A DNA stretch of 64,000 nt, from the NCBI RefSeq assembly GCF_011382965.1, contig NZ_CP049934.1:372001-436000 (forward strand), in the 5' to 3' direction. Shown piece after piece: positions 1 through 8,630 of the stretch (positions are counted from its first letter, which is position 1; every line of letters begins with the position of its first letter). Made by a program: the position numbers and the translations under genes. Source of the DNA: Leucobacter insecticola (GTDB taxonomy: Bacteria > Actinomycetota > Actinomycetes > Actinomycetales > Microbacteriaceae). The notes beneath the pieces are model-generated. The model saw only the letters and a list, made by a program, of their open reading frames with translations, was not told the origin of the DNA and did no database searches.

Positions 1-818
1 TGCTGCTCGGGCTCGTGCGCCCCGACAGCGGCAGCGCCACCATCGGCGGAGTCCCTTACACGTCACTCGAACGGCCCGCGCTGACGGTCGGGGCCTCACT
101 CTCCGCAGATTTCCATGCTGCCCACACCGGCCGGGCACACCTCGATATTGTGCGCAGGGCGATCGGTGTGCCCGCCACCGCGGTCTCGGAAAAACTCGAC
201 CTCGTGGGATTGAGCGCTGCAGCGGACCGGAAAACCGGCGGATATTCGCTCGGCATGCGGCAGCGTCTCGCACTGGCCGCAGCGCTTCTCGGCGACCCGC
301 AGGTCCTAATACTCGACGAACCCATCAACGGCTTGGACCCTGAGGGGATCCACTGGATCAGATCTCTACTGAAGCATCTTGCAGCCGAGGGCAAAACCGT
401 GCTGTTGTCGTCGCACCTGCTCAGTGAGGTACAGCAGACCGTGGATGACGTCGTGGTGATCCGCCGCGGAGAGCTCGCCTTCGCTGGCCCACTATCGGAG
501 CTACAGCAGGGCAACAAGGAACGCACCGTCCTTGTTTCCGCCCTCGATCAGGCCGCCCTGGCGCGCGCCCTGGAACTCTCTGGCGGGCGAGTCCACGGGG
601 TCCGTGGTGACCTCATGCGCGTGGTCGGCCTTGCGCCCGAGGCCATCGGCCAAATGTCGCTCGAGACCGCGATCCCGCTGTCCCATCTGAGCGTCGAAGA
701 GAGCGAACTGGAGCAGAGCTTCCTCGAGCTCATCGAGGGGAGCGAACGACCGCACACCAGACGGGAAGGCGGCAGCGATCCCGACGCCCCGGCCGCGAAC
801 GAAGGGGGCGCAGCATGA
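1..818 (+). CDS. ABC transporter ATP-binding protein, 5' end outside window
   Basis: This is the ATPase subunit of an ABC exporter. The reading frame is already open at the first bases (LLGLVRPDSG, the segment that normally follows Walker A), so the N-terminus with Walker A lies upstream. Visible are the signature YSLGMRQRLALA (from about nt 244), Walker B VLILDEPINGLDP (about nt 304), and an H-loop SSHLLSE (about nt 409). The last 90 residues look like the accessory C-terminal region of antibiotic or bacteriocin exporters. The stop overlaps the next start as ATGA, so it is co-translated with the permease. The substrate cannot be told. Confidence 0.9.
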   Translation, partial: LLGLVRPDSGSATIGGVPYTSLERPALTVGASLSADFHAAHTGRAHLDIVRRAIGVPATAVSEKLDLVGLSAAADRKTGGYSLGMRQRLALAAALLGDPQVLILDEPINGLDPEGIHWIRSLLKHLAAEGKTVLLSSHLLSEVQQTVDDVVVIRRGELAFAGPLSELQQGNKERTVLVSALDQAALARALELSGGRVHGVRGDLMRVVGLAPEAIGQMSLETAIPLSHLSVEESELEQSFLELIEGSERPHTRREGGSDPDAPAANEGGAA

Positions 819-1648
819 GCCGGCTCACGCGCAGTATGTCCTCGGAACTACGCAAGGTACGCGCGACGAAGCTGTGGTGGATCCTCGCCCTGGTACTCGC
901 CGGATACTCGGCGATGATGGCCGCGACCTTCGCCTTTATCTTCAGCTCGATGGGTGAGGCGCTCGGTAGCACCGGGATCGAACTGCCAGCCCAGCAGACG
1001 GCCGGACTCGTTTATTCGTCCGTGACCGCGTTCGGGTATGTGATCCCGCTGCTGCTTGGTGCCCTGATGGTAACCGGCGAACTGCGCCACCGCACACTTG
1101 GGCTGACCTTCACGCTTGAGCCGCGACGGGGCGTTGTCCTCGTGAGCAAGTCGCTGGTTCTGCTGGCCGTCGGTCTGCTGCTCGGAGTTTTGGGATTGAT
1201 CGGTGCCGTGGCGGCCGGAGCGCCGGTACTCGTGGCAACCGAGGGCGATGCCCTACTCGACAGCTCCGAAACCTGGCTGCTCTTCGCTCGCATCGTCGCG
1301 GCCATGGCGATCTGGGCAATCATCGGTTTTGGCGTTGGGATCCTCGTTCGCAATCAAGCGTTCGCGATCGTGCTGGCGCTGGTGTTCACGCAGTTCCTGG
1401 AACCGGTACTGCGGGCCGCAGCACAGTTCTGGGAGTGGAGCGCCGAGGTCGCCAAGTATCTGCCCGGCGCCGCAAGCGACGCGTTTGTCGGTTCGAGCGC
1501 GATGAACGATCTCTCTTCCCTCGACCCCACCATGCCGACGGCATCTGGCGGGCTGGGAATGTGGGGTGGGCTCGCAATACTCCTCGCCTACGCCGTGGTC
1601 GCGGTCTGCGCGGGCTGGCTGGTGCGCTGGCGCCGCGACATCGGGTAG
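815..1648 (+). CDS. ABC-2 type transporter permease
   Basis: This 277-residue membrane protein is the partner of the ATPase it overlaps by four bases. The N-terminus SELRKVRATKLWW is typical of ABC-2 permeases, with a cytoplasmic basic helix just before the first membrane segment. About six hydrophobic segments follow, near residues 22-44, 66-87, 105-132, 155-190, and a C-terminal one ending in LVRWRRDIG. It resembles export permeases for lantibiotic immunity or multidrug ABC systems. The substrate is unknown. The gene ends before a large inverted repeat shared with the convergent methyltransferase gene. Confidence 0.88.
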   Translation: MSRLTRSMSSELRKVRATKLWWILALVLAGYSAMMAATFAFIFSSMGEALGSTGIELPAQQTAGLVYSSVTAFGYVIPLLLGALMVTGELRHRTLGLTFTLEPRRGVVLVSKSLVLLAVGLLLGVLGLIGAVAAGAPVLVATEGDALLDSSETWLLFARIVAAMAIWAIIGFGVGILVRNQAFAIVLALVFTQFLEPVLRAAAQFWEWSAEVAKYLPGAASDAFVGSSAMNDLSSLDPTMPTASGGLGMWGGLAILLAYAVVAVCAGWLVRWRRDIG

Positions 1649-1682
1649 CTGCTGCTCCCACTCCTCGCTCCTCAACGAGAAA

Positions 1683-1746
1683 CCACTATCTCGACGAGAA
1701 GGCACCCTACCGCCGCACGTGAACTGGCTTCTCGTCGAGATAGTGG
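1683..1746. repeat. Perfect 19-bp inverted repeat between convergent genes
   Basis: CCACTATCTCGACGAGAAG (1683-1701) is repeated exactly as its reverse complement at 1728-1746 with a 26-nt loop. Each arm contains its own small palindrome (CTCGACGAG). It lies between two genes that converge, so it could act as a two-way terminator, but there is no U-tract. The extended, self-palindromic arms also fit a dispersed palindromic element. Confidence 0.8.
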
Positions 1747-1773
1747 CCTGTCGTGAGGTGGTCGCCAACACCG

Positions 1774-2463
1774 CTAGCGCGGCGCGAGCGGTGAATGCTG
1801 CTGCACCCAGCTAAACATCGATACCGCGGCGGCAGCGGAAGCGTTGATGGAGCGTGTGGATCCGTACTGGGTGATCTCCACGACGGCCTCCGCGGCCGCA
1901 ATCGCTTCTGCGGTGAGGCCGGGTCCCTCCTGGCCGAAGAGCATGACGCACCGTTCGGGCCAGTCGAAGGTCTCCATCGGGACACAACCGGGAACGTTGT
2001 CGATAGCGATGATCGGAATCCCCTCTTCGCGGGCCCAGGCGGCAAGCGTCGCCACGTCTTCGCGATGCTCAACGTGCTGGTAGCGATCGGTCACCATGGC
2101 GCCGCGCTTGTTCCAGCGGCGGCGGCCCACGATGTGCACCGTGTCGGCGGCAAACGCGTTGGCGCTGCGGACGATCGACCCAATGTTCATGTCGTGCTGC
2201 CAGTTCTCGATAGCGACGTGGAAGGGGTGCCGGTGCTCGTCGAGATCCGCGACAATCGCCCGCATGCTCCAGTACCGGTAGCGGTCGATCACGTTGCGCG
2301 AATCACCGTGCTCAAGCAGTTCGGGATCGAAGTGTGCCTCGCTGGGCCACGCATCCCGGCCACCCGGCCACGGCCCGACACCGAAGGTGGTGCGTTCAGC
2401 ACTGGGTTCTGGTTCTGCTGAGTGGCTGGGCACGGTGGGTTCGGGATCGCGGGTTTCAGTCAC
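1774..2463 (-). CDS. TrmH/SpoU family RNA 2'-O-methyltransferase
   Basis: This is a SPOUT-class methyltransferase, predicted to methylate a ribose 2'-OH in tRNA or rRNA with S-adenosylmethionine. The three SpoU motifs are present: motif 1 around [12 protein letters not shown] (about residue 92), motif 2 [11 protein letters not shown] (about 172), and motif 3 [13 protein letters not shown] (about 205). They form the knotted cofactor site. The first 40 residues are a Pro/Glu-rich extension. It starts at GTG. The 229-residue length is normal. The exact RNA target cannot be told from sequence. Confidence 0.88.
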   Translation of the reverse strand: MTETRDPEPTVPSHSAEPEPSAERTTFGVGPWPGGRDAWPSEAHFDPELLEHGDSRNVIDRYRYWSMRAIVADLDEHRHPFHVAIENWQHDMNIGSIVRSANAFAADTVHIVGRRRWNKRGAMVTDRYQHVEHREDVATLAAWAREEGIPIIAIDNVPGCVPMETFDWPERCVMLFGQEGPGLTAEAIAAAEAVVEITQYGSTRSINASAAAAVSMFSWVQQHSPLAPR

Positions 2464-2518
2464 CCGTCGATTCTCTCACCGATTGGGCCCGCGCTGTTCG
2501 ATCGCCGCCGGGAGCAGA

Positions 2519-2689
2519 CCACGCCGAGTAACCGTCCGCGGTGTCAAGGAAGTTGCCCCCACCCGCCACGAAAGCGTCGAGAACGTCAAAGGAGGTGGGC
2601 TGATCCGCGGTTCAGCCAAACACGTTGCTGCCGAGAACGAGCGGGGCGATCCTGAGATCTGAGGTACCGATGCGTGTGAGTGAATTCAT
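2519..2689 (-). pseudogene. Aldo/keto reductase, 5' remnant with in-frame stop
   Basis: From an ATG at 2689 the minus strand reads MNSLTRIGTSDLRIAPLVLG then SNVFG, the usual start of an actinobacterial aldo/keto reductase. A TGA stop (2614-2612) follows exactly where the family has Trp in FGW. After the stop the same frame continues [14 protein letters not shown], then [14 protein letters not shown], which is the NADPH-binding and catalytic Asp region. Homology ends abruptly near 2519, and the remaining 85% of the gene is missing. The TGG-to-TGA change and the truncation show a genuine decayed gene. It lies directly downstream of clpB. Confidence 0.75.
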
Positions 2690-2699
2690 GGTCGCGATG

Positions 2700-4864
2700 C
2701 TACTCCCCCACCGTCGAAAGCGTGAGGGCTGAACCGTCTTCTGCGAGATCAACCAGCACCGTGTCGCCATCGCGTGCTTCACCAGAGAGAATCGCGCGCG
2801 CCAGCCGGTCATCGATCTCACGCTGCATCAGGCGACGCAGCGGGCGGGCACCGTAGATCGGATCGTAGCCGCGGGAGGCGAGCCAGCTGCGTGCCGCGGG
2901 CGTGACACCCACCGTGAGGCGACGATCCGCGAGACGAATCTGCAGCCGGTCGATCGACAGCTCCACGATCTGCGCGAGATCCACCTCGGTGAGCGGGCGG
3001 AAGATCACCATCTCGTCGAGTCGGTTGATGAACTCTGGCTTGAAGGCTCGGCGCACCGTCTCGCGCACCGCATCTTCCTTGGCATTCCAGGCCATCTCGG
3101 GGTCGATCAGGTACTGGCTTCCCAGGTTCGAAGTCAGGATCAGGATCACGTTGCGGAAATCGACGGTGCGACCCTGGCCGTCGGTCAGCCGCCCATCATC
3201 GAGCACCTGCAGCAGCACATCGAACACCTCGGGATGCGCCTTCTCGACCTCGTCGAGCAGCACCACCGAGTATGGGCGCCGCCGCACGGCCTCCGTCAGC
3301 TGGCCTCCCTGCTCGTAGCCCACGTATCCCGGGGCGCTCCAACAAGCCGCGAGACGGAGTGCTTCTCACCGTATTCCGACATGTCGATGCGAACCATCGC
3401 GTGTTCATCGTCAAAGAGGAATTCAGCGAGCGCCTTCGCGAGCTCGGTCTTGCCAACGCCCGTTGGGCCAAGGAACAGGAAGGAACCCGTGGGACGGTTG
3501 GGATCCGCGATCCCGGCCCGCGTGCGCCGCACGGCATCGGCAACGGCGCGCGTCGCATCGCCCTGACCGATGAGCCGCTTGCCCAGCTCGCCCTCCAGCG
3601 CCATCAATTTCTCGGTCTCGCCCTGCAGGAGACGCCCGACCGGGATCCCCGTCCACGCGGCAACGACGCCAGCGATCTCTTCGTCCGTGACCTGGTCGTT
3701 CACCATGCGCGGCTCGCCGTCGATGTCCTCGGAGAGTTCCGCGCGCTCGGCCTCCTGCAACTGCTTTTCGATGACGGGGATCTCGCCGTAGAGCAGCTTC
3801 GAGGCGCGTTCAAGGTTGCCCTCGCGCTGAGCACGCTCGGCGTCGATCCGCATCTGGTCGAGCTTCTCGCGAAGCTCACCGACACGGTTCAGCGACGCAC
3901 GCTCGCGCTCCCAGCGATCCTCGAGCACATCAAGCTCTGTTTGGCGCAGCGCGAGATCCTCCCGCAACTTGGCCAAGCGCTCCTTCGAAGCCTCGTCCTT
4001 TTCCTTCTTCAGCGCGAGCTCTTCAAGCTTCAGCCGGTCGACGGAACGGCGCAGCTCGTCGATCTCCATCGGCGCGGAGTCGATCTCCATGCGCAAGCGC
4101 GACGCGGCCTCGTCGATGAGGTCGATGGCTTTGTCGGGCAGCTGCCGCGCGGAGATGTAGCGATCGGAAAGAGAGGCCGCCGCGACCAGCGCGGAATCGG
4201 CGATCGTGACCTTGTGGTGCGCTTCGTAGCGTTCCTTCAGTCCGCGCAGGATCGCGATGGTGTCCTCCACCGATGGCTCCCCCACGTACACCTGCTGGAA
4301 CCGGCGTTCGAGGGCCGCATCCTTTTCGATGTATTCGCGGTATTCGTCGAGGGTGGTCGCGCCAATCAGACGGAGCTCTCCGCGCGCCAGCATCGGCTTC
4401 AGCATCTGCGATGCCGCGACGGAGGATTCCCCGCCGCCCGCGCCCATCAGCGTGTGCAGCTCATCAATGAAGGTGATGAATTTGCCGTCGGACTCCTTGA
4501 TCTCCTGCAGCACCGCCTTCATGCGTTCCTCGAACTCACCCCGGTATTTCGCACCGGCAATCAGCGCGGAGATATCGAGCGAGATGAGTTCCTTGTCTTT
4601 GAGGGACTCTGCGACGTCACCGGCGACGATCCGCTGGGCGAGGCCCTCCACCACCGCGGTCTTTCCGACACCGGGCTCCCCGATCAGCACCGGGTTGTTC
4701 TTGGTACGGCGCGTGAGCACCTGGCTCACCCGGCGAATCTCAGAGTCACGCCCAATCACCGGGTCGAGCTTGCCGGATCGCGCCACCTCGGTGAGGTTCA
4801 CGCCGAACTGTTCGAGTGCGCTCTGCTCGCCCTCTTCTTGGGCGGGCTGCCAATTGGCCTGCAT
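2700..4864 (-). pseudogene. clpB: ClpB-type AAA+ disaggregase, single-base frameshift
   Basis: ClpB disaggregates heat-damaged proteins together with DnaK. The ATG at 4864 ([12 protein letters not shown]) has AGGAGG six bases upstream. The protein has no N-terminal Clp_N domain and enters AAA-1 directly, with Walker A GEPGVGKT at residues 62-69, then the coiled-coil middle domain (about 300-400) and AAA-2 (Walker A GPTGVGKT). At the GYVG pore loop the frame breaks. GCGCCCC-GGGATAC has four C where five are needed (plus-strand GGGG 3331-3334). The second half ([16 protein letters not shown] onward, from 3323) continues in the other frame to TAG at 2700. Adding one base restores a 721-residue protein. 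Confidence 0.9.
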
Positions 4865-4895
4865 GTGATTCCTCCTGATCTTCACGTTGAAATTA

Positions 4896-4922
4896 AAACT
4901 TGAGTGAATATGACTCAAGTTT
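4896..4922 (-). promoter_or_regulatory. HspR-associated inverted repeat (HAIR) upstream of clpB
   Basis: CTTGAGT-N7-ACTCAAG is present without mismatch (4899-4919) and extends to 10-bp arms with flanking AAA/TTT. This is the established HAIR consensus bound by the repressor HspR, which controls dnaK and clpB regulons in actinobacteria. It sits 32 bases upstream of the clpB start codon, so clpB is expected to be repressed by HspR and induced on heat shock. Confidence 0.93.
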
Positions 4923-5075
4923 AGCGAAACCCCTCGATCCTCGCTAGTGTCCTGCGCCGTGGGACGATAAAGAGTTTGGCTCCGGCGCCGCAACTGCATC
5001 TCGTTCGCAGCTCATGCACTCCGTATGCCCACTACGCTGGGATTGGAATTCGCAGCCCGCTACAGAGAGAAACGC

Positions 5076-5846
5076 ATGTCGAAAATCGCCCTGGTTCGCA
5101 AGCCCAGCCCACTCCTCGACGACGGGATCGTTGACCACATCGAGAAGGTCACCGTCGACCTAGGCCGGGCGCAGGAGGAATGGCGTGGCTATGTCGCAGC
5201 GCTGCAGGCGCACGGTTGGGAGACCATCGAGGTGGATCCCGCAGACGACTGCCCCGACTCCGTGTTCATCGAGGACACCGTCGTGATGTTCCGCAATGTC
5301 GCCGTGATCAGCCGGCCCGGCGCAGACAGCCGCAAGCCCGAGGTCGACGGCACCCGCCGCGCCCTGCAAGCGCTCGGCTGCCCGATCGCCGAGATCCAGG
5401 CCCCTGGCACACTCGACGGCGGCGACGTGTTGAAGGTCGGTGACACCGTCTATGTTGGCCGCGGCGGACGCACCAACGCGGAGGGCATCGCGCAGTTGCG
5501 CCGGATCCTGGCCCCGCTGGGCGGCACCGTGGTGGCGGTTCCCGTCACGAAGGTGCTGCACCTGAAGACCGCCGTCACCGCGCTGCCCGACGGCACCGTG
5601 ATCGGTTACCCCGACTTCGTTGATCAGCCGGGGATCTTTCCCCGGTTCCTACCGGTTCCCGAACCGCACGGCACCGCGGTCGTGTGCCTGAGTGACTCGG
5701 AGCTGCTGATCTCGGCATCGGCCCCGAAGACGGCGGAGATGCTGCGGGATCTCGGCTACGCCGTCACCGAGGTTGCGATCGCCGAATACGAGAAACTTGA
5801 GGGCTGCCCCACGTGCCTATCCGTGCGTGTGCGCGCCCTCTGCTAA
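5076..5846 (+). CDS. Dimethylarginine dimethylaminohydrolase (DDAH) family
   Basis: DDAH enzymes hydrolyse N-methylated arginines to citrulline and methylamines. They belong to the pentein (arginine deiminase) fold. Visible are VFIEDTVVMF (about residue 68, substrate guanidine-binding acids), GTLDGGDVLKVGD (about 112), HLKTAVTALPDG with the catalytic His (about 165), and the C-terminal EGCPTCLSVRVR with the nucleophilic Cys. The ATG at 5076 follows AGAGAGA. A longer in-frame start 51 bases upstream is unlikely. The 256-residue length is normal. It is a single gene with no pathway neighbours. Confidence 0.88.
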   Translation: MSKIALVRKPSPLLDDGIVDHIEKVTVDLGRAQEEWRGYVAALQAHGWETIEVDPADDCPDSVFIEDTVVMFRNVAVISRPGADSRKPEVDGTRRALQALGCPIAEIQAPGTLDGGDVLKVGDTVYVGRGGRTNAEGIAQLRRILAPLGGTVVAVPVTKVLHLKTAVTALPDGTVIGYPDFVDQPGIFPRFLPVPEPHGTAVVCLSDSELLISASAPKTAEMLRDLGYAVTEVAIAEYEKLEGCPTCLSVRVRALC

Positions 5847-5927
5847 CGTGTCGCCTTTGGGGAACGCGTAGTGCCACACACGGCAGCTGCCTACAGAGCG
5901 AAGCGAGAGGTAGCGAGTCCTCCTCGA

Positions 5928-6356
5928 TTACACAGGGATCTGATGAACCCTTCCATTCACTCGCAGAGCAGCGGTCGAAATCCTCCGATCAAACGTGGCC
6001 AGCTCGGCACCGTGATAGTGGGCGAGCAGCGCAAGGTAAGTGTCTGTGACTAGGCCTGATCCACTGATCTGGCTCGGATCAATGTTGTCATCGAGCAGTG
6101 AGACGTCATCAGGAATGTGCTCGTGATTGCCGACCATGAGGAGACTACGGAGACTTTCGAGCACCGCTTGAGGCGGCTGGCTCCCGGGGTATTTCGCTAA
6201 GCTCAGGATCCGGACGGTACCGTTCTCCGTGATCGGGCATGTGAGCCAGCCGCGGATTCCTCTCTCATAGAACCAGCGACTCGCGGCTTCGTGGAACGTC
6301 TGCTCAGGGTCACACAGAGCTATGAGCACATTGGTGTCGAGTAAGTACCGGGTCAC
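5928..6356 (-). CDS. VapC-family PIN-domain ribonuclease toxin
   Basis: PIN-domain toxins cleave tRNA or rRNA using Mg2+ held by conserved acidic residues. Here these are Asp in YLLDTNVLIAL (residue 7), Glu in ITENGTVRIL (about 44), Asp in LVTDTYLALLA (about 105), and Asp in LATFDRRI (about 123). The 142-residue length is normal. It starts at GTG, overlapping the antitoxin stop as GTGA, so the two are translationally coupled. Phe-Asp-Arg-Arg near the C-terminus is typical of the FitB/VapC group. Confidence 0.9.
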   Translation of the reverse strand: MTRYLLDTNVLIALCDPEQTFHEAASRWFYERGIRGWLTCPITENGTVRILSLAKYPGSQPPQAVLESLRSLLMVGNHEHIPDDVSLLDDNIDPSQISGSGLVTDTYLALLAHYHGAELATFDRRISTAALRVNGRVHQIPV

Positions 6357-6625
6357 ACGAACTCATCGATCAAGGCTTGAGTTTCTTCAAAGGTCACAGT
6401 GCGTGCCCCCGGCCCCTTGTTCAGCAGCTTCACACCGTGGATTTCATGGAGCTTTTGAACGCTTGACGTCCCCTCGTATTCCACGGTCACACGATTCTCT
6501 GCTCGAATGCGGTCCACGAGAATCGCGCGCGCCTCAGCCTCCATGGAGCGGCCCTTCTCGCGAGCGAGCTCCCGCAACCCTTCTTTCACTTCGTCAGGCA
6601 ACTGGCGAATGAGTAGCTGCGCCAT
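6353..6625 (-). CDS. VapB/FitA-like ribbon-helix-helix antitoxin
   Basis: The N-terminus MAQLLIRQLPDEVKEGLRE is the ribbon-helix-helix DNA-binding domain of FitA-type antitoxins, followed by a Lys/Arg-rich helix and EAEARAILVDRI. The C-terminal half (about residues 50-90) should wrap and inhibit the toxin. The ATG at 6625 was chosen over the GTG three codons upstream because GGAGG is eight bases before the ATG but would run into the GTG. A 9-bp inverted repeat directly upstream is the likely autoregulatory operator. Confidence 0.88.
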   Translation of the reverse strand: MAQLLIRQLPDEVKEGLRELAREKGRSMEAEARAILVDRIRAENRVTVEYEGTSSVQKLHEIHGVKLLNKGPGARTVTFEETQALIDEFV

Positions 6626-6641
6626 CGAAACCACCTCCAGA

Positions 6642-6673
6642 GTGATATCAATCTATTTGGTCAATGATATCAC
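6642..6673 (-). promoter_or_regulatory. Inverted-repeat operator of the VapBC pair
   Basis: GTGATATCA (6642-6650) and TGATATCAC (6665-6673) form perfect 9-bp arms with a 14-bp spacer, ending 17 bases upstream of the antitoxin start. Each arm contains the palindrome TGATATCA, suiting two ribbon-helix-helix dimers. It is probably where the antitoxin or toxin-antitoxin complex represses its own promoter. Confidence 0.8.
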
Positions 6674-6754
6674 GGGCTGAATGCTGCGGTCAGCACCTCG
6701 GGATCCTCACCAGAAACGACCCTCGCAGACTGACAAGCAAGACGGGGGCACCCC

Positions 6755-7375
6755 CTAATCAAGCAGCGTGAACCCCGACTCGTTACGCGTCTTCCCGAGC
6801 GCCGACAATGCGATCTGCAGAAAACCCATCGCTTCAAGCTCGCGCGCACGCGTGAGCGGCCCGACGTCGATCGCCCGCATACCGGCACCCTCGACGAGCG
6901 CGGCGACGGCCATTTTCGCCTCAGCGTAGTCGCCCGCGAACAGGACGGTGGTGACGGTCGTGCCGTTGGTGCCTGCGGTGAGCGTGTCACCGAGATTGAC
7001 GTTGAACGCCTTCACGACGGCCGCACCTTCGGGGAGCTGCTTAACGAGCTCTGCGGCCGTTGAGGAGTCTGCCGGCACCATCAACTGATCGTAGGTCGTG
7101 AAATCGATGGGGTTGCTGATATCGACGACGACCTTCTCGCCGAGTTGCTCGCGATAGTGCGCAAGAATGCTTGGATACGCGACATAGGGGACGGCGAGCA
7201 CCACGAGGTCGCCGGTGAGGTCGTCCCCGATTGCACCGTAGGTGATATCGGGGTGATCCCCCGACGAACTCGTCGTGCTGCGCCGAAGAATCTGGATGCT
7301 CGCCCCGGCGCGTGTTGCGACCGCGGCAATCGCCGCGCTCATCTTTCCGCTTCCAATAATGCTGATCGAAGTCAT
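6755..7375 (-). CDS. NADP-binding oxidoreductase, F420-dependent NADP reductase family
   Basis: This 206-residue Rossmann protein has the dinucleotide motif IIGSGKMSAA at residues 5-14, a strand VVLAVPYVAY (about 57), VVVDISNPID (about 82), and AFNVNLGD (about 123). That is the layout of NADPH-dependent F420 reductases and their short relatives. True F420 use is not shown. Its start lies two bases after the stop of the monooxygenase, so both are transcribed together and it may process the product or supply reducing power. Confidence 0.8.
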   Translation of the reverse strand: MTSISIIGSGKMSAAIAAVATRAGASIQILRRSTTSSSGDHPDITYGAIGDDLTGDLVVLAVPYVAYPSILAHYREQLGEKVVVDISNPIDFTTYDQLMVPADSSTAAELVKQLPEGAAVVKAFNVNLGDTLTAGTNGTTVTTVLFAGDYAEAKMAVAALVEGAGMRAIDVGPLTRARELEAMGFLQIALSALGKTRNESGFTLLD

Positions 7376-7377
7376 GA

Positions 7378-8592
7378 TTACGCGATCCTCCTGAATCGGT
7401 TCAGTGCCCTTTCGGCGACTTTCTTTGCGTCGTAGTCGAACACGGCGCTGCGCCGGAAATCACGTCCGACTCGCAGGTCTGCATCGCGCTTCTTGAGGTC
7501 CGCAAATTCATACTGTGCATCAAACATTGCACCGGCTCTTCGTGAACCGTGCTGCAGGATCGCCGTACGCTGCATACGCACCGAGGTGTAACGCCTGAAT
7601 GCCTCAGGAATCTCGGCAACACTCTCTGCCGCCCGCAAGAACGTCGCGAGAGCCATGCTGTCCTCGATTGCCTGGTTCACACCCTGCCCCTGGTGGGGAA
7701 GCATCGTGTGCGCCGCATCACCGAGAAGCGCAATCGGCCCCTTCGACCAGTTGGTGAGAGGTTCGTGGTCAAACAGCCCCCACCAAAACGTCTCGTCGAT
7801 TTCTCGCATAAAGCGGTGCAGGCTTTGATCCCAACCGTCTCCCGCAAACTCGGCAGCGAGTTCACCCACCTCTGCAGGTCCAGACCATGGCCCCTGCAGT
7901 GGACGGTCGCTCGGCACACCGGCGACAAAGTTGAACAGCTTGCCCTGCTGCAGCGGGTAACACATGAAGTGACGTTTATTGCCCATCCACACCTGGCTGA
8001 TCCTGGGCCAGTCCTCGGGCAGACGGGACGCGTCAACGACGCCGCGGTAGACCATATATCCGGAATAGACGGGATCCGGGAACTGACCCACGGCCCCCCG
8101 CACCACCGAATGGATGCCGTCCGCTCCTACGACGGCGTCGAATACATCGCGCACGCCGTTCTCGAACTCGACATGTACTCCGGAGTCCTGCGCGCTGACA
8201 GACACCAGCTTGTGCCCAAGGCGGATGGTCTCCGGGTTCACCTCGCGCGCCAGCACGTCGATGAGGTCCGGCCGATACATCCCGATGTTCCGGTACTGCT
8301 TCGCCGAGTCCTCCCATGCGGCGTCGGTCACCAATCTGCCCATCGCGTCCTGATACACCCCGTGCCCCTCGGGGACGGCACCCGCGCGCTTCACCTGTTC
8401 GAGTACACCGAGCGTGTCGAGCACCCGCTGAGCGTTCGGGGCGACCGTGACACCTGCGCCCACCTCCCCCAGCTTGCTCGCTCGCTCGAACACGGTCACT
8501 TGAACTTCCGCGATCCTCGTCAACGCAATCGCCGCGGTCAGGCCTCCCATGCCCCCGCCGATGACCGCAATTCTGGTGGTCTGACTTACCAT
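7378..8592 (-). CDS. FAD-dependent aromatic-ring monooxygenase
   Basis: This is a class A flavoprotein monooxygenase, related to 3-hydroxybenzoate 6-hydroxylase and salicylate hydroxylase, which hydroxylate aromatic acids with NAD(P)H and O2. Motifs present are GxGxxG as VIGGGMGGLTAAI (about residue 10), the DG motif VVGADGIHSVV (about 155), and the FAD ribityl motif GDAAHTMLPHQGQG (about 290). The start at 8592 (MVSQTTRIAV) was preferred over 8610 because homology begins there. The neighbouring MHS transporter and the LysR regulator support uptake and breakdown of an aromatic acid. Confidence 0.88.
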   Translation of the reverse strand: MVSQTTRIAVIGGGMGGLTAAIALTRIAEVQVTVFERASKLGEVGAGVTVAPNAQRVLDTLGVLEQVKRAGAVPEGHGVYQDAMGRLVTDAAWEDSAKQYRNIGMYRPDLIDVLAREVNPETIRLGHKLVSVSAQDSGVHVEFENGVRDVFDAVVGADGIHSVVRGAVGQFPDPVYSGYMVYRGVVDASRLPEDWPRISQVWMGNKRHFMCYPLQQGKLFNFVAGVPSDRPLQGPWSGPAEVGELAAEFAGDGWDQSLHRFMREIDETFWWGLFDHEPLTNWSKGPIALLGDAAHTMLPHQGQGVNQAIEDSMALATFLRAAESVAEIPEAFRRYTSVRMQRTAILQHGSRRAGAMFDAQYEFADLKKRDADLRVGRDFRRSAVFDYDAKKVAERALNRFRRIA

Positions 8593-8630
8593 TGTTCTTC
8601 TTTCGCTCAATTGACAGGACAGGCCGCTTG

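Noticed and set aside
3272..4903. Long plus-strand frame (543 codons) opposite clpB
   Set aside because: It is antisense to conserved ClpB motifs. Its composition is that of a GC-rich shadow frame and it resembles nothing known.
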